DNA from: Chlorogloeopsis sp. ULAP01
GTDB taxonomy: Bacteria > Cyanobacteriota > Cyanobacteriia > Cyanobacteriales > Nostocaceae
Direction: 5' to 3'
NCBI RefSeq assembly: GCF_030381805.1
Contig: NZ_JAUDRH010000002.1
Location: 62,001-126,000 of the forward strand
DNA: 64,000 nt
A program made the position numbers and the translations under genes. Within the stretch, counting starts at the first letter, position 1; each line of letters opens with the position of its first letter. The notes under the pieces were generated by a model that saw only the letters and a list, made by a program, of their open reading frames with translations, did no database searches and was not told the origin of the DNA. Shown one piece after another: positions 26,326 through 34,224 of the stretch.

Positions 26326-27723
26326 TTAATCTCCTCCTAATTCCACAAGTTTACCAATGTTGAAATCTATCCTCGTCCAGCCCTTCAGCCGCCACAAATT
26401 GTTAATTAATAACAAGGGAATTTGCCAGTGATGCAACATCAAAAATGGCAATGGATCGTCCAGTTTGTAGATAGCATCAGTACCTCGCAATATATTCCGA
26501 ATCCAAGTTTGTAATTGTGCTAAGGAACGAATACCAGTCAATCGCCAAACTTCGTGATACAGCCAGTAAGTCGGTTTACTACTTAACAGTGGTTGCAAGG
26601 GTTCTGTCATTACTTCTTTGCCAAGATAGGCTTCTGCAACTCCTGGGTGATCGTGAAATGTGGTAATTGCAGAATGAGTGCGGGGATTACATTCAATCGC
26701 GTAAACACTACCGTCTTCCGCTTGGATGAAGTCAAAGGAGATTTGTCCGGTAATTCCCAACCCTTTGACAAATCGTGCAATCCATTCACTAATTTGGGGG
26801 TGATCTATGTGTTCGTAATTGACTTGAAAAGCTGAAGATTCACAACAACAGTGCAATCTAATTTCTCCATCCCGAACTGTGCTATGAGTGCAAAATTCTT
26901 TGCCAGGAATAAACTCTTGCATAATCCAAGGCTTCTCGGCACTGATTGGCAAACTTCTGACGAATGCCTCTGTCTCTTCAGGTGTGTCGCAGGGAAGTTT
27001 GGTTAAATCTAAACGTCTCACCGAGTCGTAAGGAATACTCTTGAGGATGTATTTACGAGCTTCCTGGGAAAAGTCGAAATTTAGGACTTGTTCAGGAGAG
27101 GTAATTTTGAAAGATTTGGGAACCGATAACCCAAGCGATCGCGCTTTCTCGCTGAAGGCAAATTTATCATCCAGCATTTGGGTAACGGCTGCATCGAAGT
27201 GGAAAACTTCGCAGTATTGGGATAATGCTGGTTTAGCCAGTGAGTCGTAGTAACTGGCAATTGGACTTGTGACTGGAATGTAGACATCAATATTTTCTTT
27301 CTCAATGATGTCTATCAAAGCCTGAGTATAGGCTTGGGGATCTTGCTGTGGTACAGAAGTGGTATAAAAATTGTCCACAGCTTTGGAAAAACGATGACCT
27401 GATAACCAGTACTTGTGGGTTTCTAGGAGTACAACTCGATGTCCAGCCGCATGGAATAACCTGGCGAGTTGTAATGCTTTGGTCATCTTGGCACCACTAA
27501 TCAGGATATTCTTGCTATCGGTAGTAATTATTCGTTCTTTTTGGAACAAACTAGTCAGCGTATTCCACAGTAAAGATACCAGAACGATGGTAGCGTTGAT
27601 TGGCAATGCCAGTAAGAGCAATGTCAAGGTGCCAAGATTCTTGAGAAGGACATTGATTTTGCCCTCTACCGCTAAAGGTTGGACTGTGGATTGAGATTCG
27701 GTAAAAGAAATCGATTGTGCCAT
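26326..27723 (-). CDS. mysC: ATP-grasp ligase forming mycosporine-glycine
   Basis: 465 residues. A hydrophobic segment near the N-terminus (about 30-52, LGTLTLLLLALPINATIVLVS) suggests membrane association. The rest is an ATP-grasp ligase: pre-grasp NILISGAKMTKALQLARLF, lysine-bearing KYILKSIPYDS, WIMQEFIPGKEFC, and the metal-binding QISFDFIQAEDG with ECNPRTHS. By homology it condenses 4-deoxygadusol with glycine. It lies 31 bases downstream of mysB and is followed by mysE. Full length for the family. Confidence 0.95.
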   Translation of the reverse strand: MAQSISFTESQSTVQPLAVEGKINVLLKNLGTLTLLLLALPINATIVLVSLLWNTLTSLFQKERIITTDSKNILISGAKMTKALQLARLFHAAGHRVVLLETHKYWLSGHRFSKAVDNFYTTSVPQQDPQAYTQALIDIIEKENIDVYIPVTSPIASYYDSLAKPALSQYCEVFHFDAAVTQMLDDKFAFSEKARSLGLSVPKSFKITSPEQVLNFDFSQEARKYILKSIPYDSVRRLDLTKLPCDTPEETEAFVRSLPISAEKPWIMQEFIPGKEFCTHSTVRDGEIRLHCCCESSAFQVNYEHIDHPQISEWIARFVKGLGITGQISFDFIQAEDGSVYAIECNPRTHSAITTFHDHPGVAEAYLGKEVMTEPLQPLLSSKPTYWLYHEVWRLTGIRSLAQLQTWIRNILRGTDAIYKLDDPLPFLMLHHWQIPLLLINNLWRLKGWTRIDFNIGKLVELGGD

Positions 27724-27754
27724 AGGCGTGTGAGGCTGAAAGCAAGTTTATGGA

Positions 27755-28594
27755 CTAGGCTCTTAAGCGCCGAATAATCGTTAAGCCATCACGCAAAGGC
27801 AATAGCACTTGTTCGACACGAGAGTCAGCAGCAACAACGCGGTTAAATTCGGCAATTGCTGCACCGTTAGGAGTATGTTCTGTTGCAGGAAGATATACCT
27901 GTCCTTGCAGAAGAGTGTTGTCTACGCAGATAAATCCTTCTGGAGCTAACAAATTCTTATCCAACAAGCTATGAAAATACTCCACGTATTCCCGCTTATC
28001 AGCGTCTATGAACACAAAGTCAAATGTCTCTCCAGCCGCAGCCAATCTATTTAAAGTTTCCAGTGCTGCACCCAATTCTACACGGATTTTACTCCCGTGG
28101 GAAGATTGACTAAAGGCTGCTTGAGCAAACTCTGCTGTATACGGATCAACCTCACAAGCTACCAGTTCTCCATCGCTTGGTAGTGCTTCTGCCATCGCTA
28201 GTGCAGAATAACCAGTAAACATACCGATTTCTAGCACTCTTTTAGCTTTCGTCATGTGAAGAAACATTTTTAGGGTTTGCCCTTCCACATGTCCAGAGAG
28301 CATTTCCTGTTCTAGCGGACGTACTGTTGCTCCTTCGCTGAAGCGTTGCGTCCAGGCTTCATGGGCAGTTTTCTTTGCTAAGGCAGCCAGAGCAGGTGAT
28401 TCATCGGTGGTATATTTTTCTAAGTATGGATCTAAGCCTGCTGCCAAAAGCCATGCCTGATTGAGGTTTTCTTTGAGATCAGCAGGCAAGTCTGGAAGTT
28501 GATCGAGTTTCTTGACTATGCTTTCTAACTGCTGTGCCAGAATTCCTACAGGTGTTACAGGTCTGGCGGTAGGTTTTTCTACAACATTAGTCAT
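27755..28594 (-). CDS. mysB: O-methyltransferase of mycosporine synthesis
   Basis: 279 residues. A class I SAM-dependent O-methyltransferase of the CCoAOMT-like type: motif I VLEIGMFTGYSALAMAEAL, then ELVACEVDP and FVFIDADKREY with the metal-binding Asp. With MysA it makes 4-deoxygadusol from sedoheptulose 7-phosphate. The ATG overlaps the mysA stop codon at 28594, so the two are translationally coupled. No anomalies. Confidence 0.96.
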   Translation of the reverse strand: MTNVVEKPTARPVTPVGILAQQLESIVKKLDQLPDLPADLKENLNQAWLLAAGLDPYLEKYTTDESPALAALAKKTAHEAWTQRFSEGATVRPLEQEMLSGHVEGQTLKMFLHMTKAKRVLEIGMFTGYSALAMAEALPSDGELVACEVDPYTAEFAQAAFSQSSHGSKIRVELGAALETLNRLAAAGETFDFVFIDADKREYVEYFHSLLDKNLLAPEGFICVDNTLLQGQVYLPATEHTPNGAAIAEFNRVVAADSRVEQVLLPLRDGLTIIRRLRA

Positions 28595-29835
28595 TATTTT
28601 TCACTTCCCACAAGTTCTGGCTCTGGCTGATAGTTAACTGGATATACATCTATACCATCACCACCACGGGGATAGGTTGCACACAGTTGTCTGTGTTCAG
28701 CCAAAGCTATGGCTAATTCTTCACGAGTCAAGTCATTGACAAAGAAGCAAGAACCAATCGGTTTGGGCATAGCAGCACGTTGCTTGCCATCTCTTGTTAA
28801 GGTAATGGATTGGGTAGCACGCCACAGCAATTCTTCATCTAGGAGGGGATGATCGAGAGCAAGTCCTAGACGGCTCATCAATCCCAGGATGCGATCGCGT
28901 TCTTGGATTGTGATATAATCTCTTTTGGCAGCGATCGTAGCAGATAAAGCCATATCTATATTGACTGCATGACCGTGGAAGATAGGTACGCGGGGTGCAA
29001 GTTCTAAGGTTGGACTCCAAGTATGACCGTAAGCAATCACCCGATCAAGATCTAATTCATGCAAGTTGGGAACTTCCAACTCCAACATGGTTTTGATTGC
29101 TTCGTAGGTAAGTTTATGAGCTACTTCCTTGATGTCTTCTGTTGCGTCCAGATGCCCAAAGTGGGTATCCAGCAAATCTTTGCCATGCTCCTCTAATAAC
29201 TCAAAAACTTCTTTGTTTGCAACCACAGCAATTTTTACTAGTTCTGCCATCCCATTACGTACTTGATCTGTGGGTAAGGTACGCAGGAAGGAAAAGTCAA
29301 GTATTACTTTTTTAGAAGCATGATATGCACCTAAACGGTTTTTGAGCTTCTTGTGGTTAACTGCAACCTTGATAGCCACACTGGCATCAATCAAACCGAT
29401 GAGAGTTGTAGGAATGCGAATGTAATTGGAACTGCGACGGTAAGCTGAACAAGCAAAACCAGCGACATCTGTAGTTAGTCCACCACCAATCACAAGTACA
29501 GGCTCTTTGCGAACCAGCCTGAACTCTGCAAAAGCATCTATAATTTTCTCGAAAGATTGAATAGTCTTGTTTGGTTCGGTAATAGTAATCGGAAAAACCG
29601 TCAGATCAATGCCGTGATACTGAAAATACTCCTGCATTTTGCTGCTATAGAATTTATAAACATTGGCATCTACAACAGCCAAGCAGCGTCCAAAGCTTTT
29701 GTAACATTCAGCCAATTCTGGATTTTGGAGATTGAAAACTCCATCCACATAAACGAGGCTATATTCAATCTTCTCGTAACCTTCAACATGAAAAGCAGAT
29801 TCAGTAGCTTCTAGCTTTGCCTGAACTATACTCAT
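28594..29835 (-). CDS. mysA: Demethyl-4-deoxygadusol synthase (sugar-phosphate cyclase)
   Basis: 413 residues of the dehydroquinate-synthase superfamily, DDGS branch: NAD-binding [40 protein letters not shown], the metal/substrate segment [11 protein letters not shown] and the histidine-bearing [11 protein letters not shown] and [11 protein letters not shown]. It catalyses the first committed step of mycosporine-like amino acid synthesis. First gene of the operon mysABCE; the promoter must lie in the 1.4-kb gene-poor DNA upstream. UV or salt induction is typical of the pathway but not visible here. Confidence 0.96.
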   Translation of the reverse strand: MSIVQAKLEATESAFHVEGYEKIEYSLVYVDGVFNLQNPELAECYKSFGRCLAVVDANVYKFYSSKMQEYFQYHGIDLTVFPITITEPNKTIQSFEKIIDAFAEFRLVRKEPVLVIGGGLTTDVAGFACSAYRRSSNYIRIPTTLIGLIDASVAIKVAVNHKKLKNRLGAYHASKKVILDFSFLRTLPTDQVRNGMAELVKIAVVANKEVFELLEEHGKDLLDTHFGHLDATEDIKEVAHKLTYEAIKTMLELEVPNLHELDLDRVIAYGHTWSPTLELAPRVPIFHGHAVNIDMALSATIAAKRDYITIQERDRILGLMSRLGLALDHPLLDEELLWRATQSITLTRDGKQRAAMPKPIGSCFFVNDLTREELAIALAEHRQLCATYPRGGDGIDVYPVNYQPEPELVGSEK

Positions 29836-31320
29836 GATTTTTTGATCCTTAGTGATTGAAAACCGAATAATTTATTCCCATCCAAGTTATGAATTGGGGT
29901 TTACAGAGACTAATATCTCTACTGTTACAAATTACTTACTTGCAATTCCCAACCTCAATCTACAGTTTCTTTGCTCTTACAAAGAAGTTCATTGCTAGGG
30001 CAACCAGGACTATCTATTTTATTGAGAAACTAGCGTGTTGACTATCCAAATCCACACTTTTAGTCAGAGCGCACTTTGTATTCTATACAGCCCAACAGTA
30101 ATTACATAAGTATTGACTGAAATTCAAAACTTATTTCGCTTCTCAATAGCACGGATACTTCATACTGTTCCTCGATGAGAGAGTCCTGTTTCCCAGACAA
30201 AATTGCGGACATAGGGTTTTATCGAAATTGGGAATTGATCACAAAAACCTAGAGCAATTAACTAAATTGCTCAACGCGTATCCTGAATTTTACATTTCTA
30301 AACATAACATTAATTTACCAAATGTGTACCAAAAATTTCAGCAATATTTGGTAGGTAATGCCATATTTAAATTTCATTCTTTAGACAGATGAAGAAGTAA
30401 TTAAATTTAACCACAAGCAGCATCAATTAAGGTTTTATCAATAAAAGACAAAACCCTAATCTTTACTCTGCCAAGAATAAAACCATTATAAGAAATACAA
30501 ATAGATGGCTTGTCTTCTCAGAGTATGAGAATGAAATATGAGAAATGAAATTTTTTGCGTCGAGAAAATTTTACTGACAGAACTTATTGTCGGCTTCTAC
30601 TTCTAAGATTTTCAGGGGTAAAGAAATATTCCTCTTGCCCATCTCCCGGCTTCCACTTCAGATTACAACCGAGATTGACGTTTAAGTTAGGATTTAATGG
30701 CTTGCACATTACTCTTGAACCTTGAAGCTGGATAAGAACAGTCGTTAGTCCATCTACTAAATATTCAGTAGACTGAAAACCTTGATTAGCAACTATGTTT
30801 GAAACTTAAAACAATGGATGTGGCTAAAAGTAAGTAACTAAGAGTGTTTGCAGACAGTAGCAATCAACTGATTGCTATGAGATTCTAGTAGATCTGAGTC
30901 AAGCCTGTCGTAAAAACTAAGATGACTCAATTATATATGCACGCTTTTAAAATTTCAAAGCAGAACATTGTCACTTTCTGTCAAGTAAATAGTGACCGTA
31001 AAAAAAGAAATTTATTAAAGAGTGTTACTAACTGTTTACTATACCAAAAAATTGCTTAAAAATAAAAAGCTTCTACTGCAAATCATCTAAATTTTTTTGA
31101 TAAAAACTCATATCAGTAAAGGGTATTTTATATATCATCAATGATTGATATAATGCAATATTTGTCAATAAGCAATATTGCTCAAAAGTATTTTGACCAT
31201 ACTATTTTCTACAACCAGAGTAACCATAACAAATTACACATTAGTTCTTCTGTCATCTGTCTATGGTTGCATTAACTTTAGATCATGCTAGTGTTATGAA
31301 AACAGTCTCTTTTTCATCCA
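29836..31320. other. Long gene-poor region upstream of mysA
   Basis: About 1.5 kb without an intact gene. Contents: a hairpin at 30252-30272 (GAGCAATT/AATTGCTC), a minus-strand gene remnant at 30584-30805 (listed separately), and a plus-strand open frame without a normal start at about 30149-30391 whose translation (for example KNLEQLTKLLNAYPEFY) might be protein-like or chance. The mysA promoter and any UV-responsive elements should be near the left end. The plus-strand frame starting at 31263 is a shadow of kptA. Confidence 0.45.
30584..30805 (-). pseudogene. Gene remnant without start codon
   Basis: 73 codons open between stops, with no ATG, GTG or TTG in the first third. The translation has strong protein character, for example VDGLTTVLIQLQGS, MCKPLNPNLNVNLGCNLKW and GQEEYFFTPENLRSR. 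It looks like the C-terminal part of a lost gene. Family not recognised. Confidence 0.4.
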
Positions 31321-31869
31321 CTAGCCAATTTGTTGTAAATACTCCGGTGGCACGTAATCCACCAACCAAACTCCATTCTCAGAACAGTAAAAAATATAAC
31401 CTGCCTCATGCATTGCTGTTGCATTTACCACAAACACCACAGGTTTTCCGTGTCTTGCACCCACAATTTTTGCTGTCGCCAGATCTGCTGATAAATGGAC
31501 GTGATGGCGCGACATTTTGCAAAGTCCTGTTTGCAGAATTGACTCAACAGCTTTGTGTCCTGTGCCGTGATAAAGTACATCGGGAGGAACAACTGGTTCT
31601 AGTTGCAAATCAACTTCAATACTATGTCCTTGATTAGCACGAATTAAAGTGCCTGTGGAGTCAAAAGAAAAGCGTTTTTTATCATTGTTGGCAACAACTT
31701 CATTTAGTTCTGCGCGAGTGATAGAAAACTGATGTTCTTGACAAGCTGCTAATAATTCATCAACCGCAACCCAACCACCAGGAGCAAGTTTAATCCCAAG
31801 GCGATGGGGTTGGTGACGCAGGTGTTTGCTGAGATATTTACTAATTTTGACTAAGCGAGAACTTTCCAT
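31321..31869 (-). CDS. kptA: RNA 2'-phosphotransferase (Tpt1/KptA family)
   Basis: 182 residues, typical length. The N-terminal winged-helix part starts RLVKISKYLSKHLRHQP with the catalytic Arg-His pair. The C-terminal ADP-ribosyltransferase-like part has YHGTGHKAVESIL, SRHHVHLS and VFVVNA. The enzyme transfers a 2'-phosphate from RNA to NAD; in bacteria, which lack the eukaryotic tRNA splicing pathway, its real substrate is uncertain. Followed 39 bases upstream on the same strand by the PLP lyase gene, with which it may be co-transcribed. Confidence 0.92.
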   Translation of the reverse strand: MESSRLVKISKYLSKHLRHQPHRLGIKLAPGGWVAVDELLAACQEHQFSITRAELNEVVANNDKKRFSFDSTGTLIRANQGHSIEVDLQLEPVVPPDVLYHGTGHKAVESILQTGLCKMSRHHVHLSADLATAKIVGARHGKPVVFVVNATAMHEAGYIFYCSENGVWLVDYVPPEYLQQIG

Positions 31870-31908
31870 TCCAATATTTGGGTACAGTTTGCTACCTCCC
31901 GTTGTAAA

Positions 31909-32877
31909 TCATAAGAAAAACAATTTACTGGCTTGTATTAAATCCACATTCCCACCACTAATAATCACACCAATTCTCGCACTTGGTGCCTTAACCACAT
32001 CTTCTAGTAAAGCCGCTACAGCTAAGACTCCAGTCGGTTCCACAACTATTTTTAGGCGTTCCCACAAAAAGAACATGGTGCGAATAATTGCCTCCTCAGA
32101 TACTGTCACCATATCATCTACGTATTGCAATACCAAAGGAAAAGTAATTTTACCCAAACTGGGAGTACGCACACCATCAGCGATCGTATCTGGATTATTT
32201 ACAGTGTGCAGAGTTTTGCTGTGAAAGGAACGAGTAGCATCGTCGGCGCATTCCGGTTCTACTCCTATCACTTTACAATTGGGCAATAGGGCTTTGGTGG
32301 CGATCGCACTACCGGAAAGCAACCCACCACCCCCACAACACACTAACAGTAAGTCTAATTCACCGACTTCCTCAATTAGTTCTTTGGCTGCTGTACCTTG
32401 TCCCGCTACTATATGAGGATGGTCGTAGGGAGGAATCATAATTAAACCCCTTTCCTGTGCTAAAGTTTGGGCTAATTCTTCCCTGTTTGTTTTTTCACGG
32501 TTATACAAAATGACTTCAGCTCCGTAACCACGAGTAGCCGCTTGCTTGACTGCGGGGGCATCATCTGGCATGACGATGGTGGTGGGAATATTTAACAATT
32601 TTCCAGAAAGGGCGATCGCTTGGGCATGATTACCCGATGAAAAAGTCACAACGCCTTTTTGTTTTTGTTCTTCTGGTAGTTGAAAAAGCGCATTGTATGC
32701 GCCCCGAAATTTAAAAGAACCCGTGCGTTGAAAATTTTCGCACTTGAAAAAGACTAGGCTATTGGTACGTTGGTTAACGGTTGTTGAGGTGAGAACCGGG
32801 GTACGGTGAGCAACACTAGCAAGACGCTTGCCAGCAGTTTCGATGTCGGCGAAAGTAACAGAGTTAGGCTTTAACAT
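31909..32877 (-). CDS. PLP-dependent threonine/serine dehydratase-like enzyme
   Basis: 322 residues, fold type II PLP enzyme. The Schiff-base lysine is in GSFKFRGAYNAL, the substrate loop in SSGNHAQAIAL and the phosphate-binding glycine loop in CCGGGGLLSG. There is no C-terminal ACT regulatory domain, so it is closer to catabolic threonine dehydratase, serine racemase or threo-3-hydroxyaspartate dehydratase than to biosynthetic IlvA. The exact substrate cannot be decided from sequence. ATG start. Upstream partner of kptA. Confidence 0.88.
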   Translation of the reverse strand: MLKPNSVTFADIETAGKRLASVAHRTPVLTSTTVNQRTNSLVFFKCENFQRTGSFKFRGAYNALFQLPEEQKQKGVVTFSSGNHAQAIALSGKLLNIPTTIVMPDDAPAVKQAATRGYGAEVILYNREKTNREELAQTLAQERGLIMIPPYDHPHIVAGQGTAAKELIEEVGELDLLLVCCGGGGLLSGSAIATKALLPNCKVIGVEPECADDATRSFHSKTLHTVNNPDTIADGVRTPSLGKITFPLVLQYVDDMVTVSEEAIIRTMFFLWERLKIVVEPTGVLAVAALLEDVVKAPSARIGVIISGGNVDLIQASKLFFL

Positions 32878-33045
32878 TGAGAATCGGCGTTGCTGAATTA
32901 AATTGCAGACATTAGTTTATCCCGAAACCACAAGGCGGATGTATTTGCATGGGAAGGTGCGCTAGGCGATCGCGTATGAGTATTCCCTTTTTAATTGAAA
33001 AATTTTATCATCTATTTAAGATACCAAAGTGACGTAACACAAGCA

Positions 33046-34026
33046 ATGACCATTACTTTAACACTGAAAGAACAAGATGAGCTACACGAAGAAGCTGAAC
33101 GTCAAAGCTTGCAAAATGTAGAAAAATTTGAAACTATTTCTCAAATATCTAGACAATTAGGCAAAGGCTGTGTCAGAGAGATTGAGGTATATCCAAATCT
33201 CTGGCTTTCAATTGATGATTGGCAATATCACGATGATGTCCGTTGTCAAGTACCTGTTGCCGAACATCCCTTACATTTTAATGTTCTACTTTCAGGAAAA
33301 AGGAAAAGCGACTACGGAACATTTGGGGAAGGATACACACTCATTTCTGGTGGTGGGATTCAACCTCAAATGACTGAGGAGACTGAGAAATTTCAACATA
33401 TTTTAGGCGTTCAAATTTTGATGCCACCCTCAATGTTGGCAAATTTTTTCTTTGGAGAAGATGGAGAAATACTTCCTCAGTTAAAAATGCTTGCACGGGA
33501 TAATGATTGGCAGGAGATACTTTATCTGAAAACGACTCCAGCCCTTCAGGGAATCGCGCAACAGATTATCAACTGTCCCTTTTCTGGCATCACCAAACAG
33601 GTATATTTGCAAGGAAAGGTGTTGGAATGGATGGCATTACAGTTAGCTCCACTGATTGCAGATGATAAAAGGCTGCCGCCACCACGCCTCAAGCCAAAAA
33701 CTATCTCCCGACTTCATCACGCAAGGGAAATTCTACTCTCCCGTTTAGAAAATCCCCCATCAGTATTAGAATTAGCCACGATGGTAGGGGTAAGTCCTCG
33801 CACCCTCAAACGCGGATTTCCGGAACTTTTTGGCACAACAGTATTTGGCTACCTAACCGATAAACGCATGGAGTATGCAGAAAAGTTACTACGACAAGGA
33901 AACATTACCGTTACAGAAGTAGCCAATCAAGTTGGTTATTCTAACCCAGGACACTTTGCTGCTGCCTTTAAACGTCGGTTCTGCATCACACCAAGGCAGT
34001 GTTTAACAGGTAATAAAATAGCGTGA
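33046..34026 (+). CDS. AraC-family regulator of the iron/siderophore locus
   Basis: 326 residues from the ATG giving MTITLTLKEQDELHEEAERQ, which is the usual start of PchR-like cyanobacterial regulators; an upstream frame extension is less likely. The C-terminal AraC domain (last about 100 residues) has two helix-turn-helices: LELATMVGVSPRTLKRGF and VTEVANQVGYSNPGHFAAAF. The N-terminal half is an effector-binding domain. It precedes a TonB receptor and a siderophore-binding lipoprotein on the same strand and likely activates them when the siderophore is present. Confidence 0.9.
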   Translation: MTITLTLKEQDELHEEAERQSLQNVEKFETISQISRQLGKGCVREIEVYPNLWLSIDDWQYHDDVRCQVPVAEHPLHFNVLLSGKRKSDYGTFGEGYTLISGGGIQPQMTEETEKFQHILGVQILMPPSMLANFFFGEDGEILPQLKMLARDNDWQEILYLKTTPALQGIAQQIINCPFSGITKQVYLQGKVLEWMALQLAPLIADDKRLPPPRLKPKTISRLHHAREILLSRLENPPSVLELATMVGVSPRTLKRGFPELFGTTVFGYLTDKRMEYAEKLLRQGNITVTEVANQVGYSNPGHFAAAFKRRFCITPRQCLTGNKIA

Positions 34027-34104
34027 TGCCCTTTGTGAGTAAATTAGATACCCTTTGTGAGTAGATTCCATTGCTAGCTCTTTTATATACTCAGCTTTAC
34101 CAAG

Positions 34105-34130
34105 TAAACAAAAACTATTTTCAATAATCC
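34105..34130. promoter_or_regulatory. Possible Fur-like box upstream of the TonB receptor
   Basis: The A/T-rich stretch AACTATTTTCAATAATC resembles part of a Fur box and lies in the leader of an iron-uptake gene. The match is weak and rests mainly on context. Confidence 0.2.
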
Positions 34131-34224
34131 CAGGTACACAAATCTTTCTGAGTCAGCTTTTTCAGCAGGTTGAGGGATTTTTGTATTTTGCTTCAAGCGT
34201 GGGGAGTTATTTTCAGGAGCTGTT

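Noticed and set aside
31263..31637. 124-residue plus-strand frame
   Set aside because: It is the antisense shadow of kptA, whose conserved motifs are on the minus strand.
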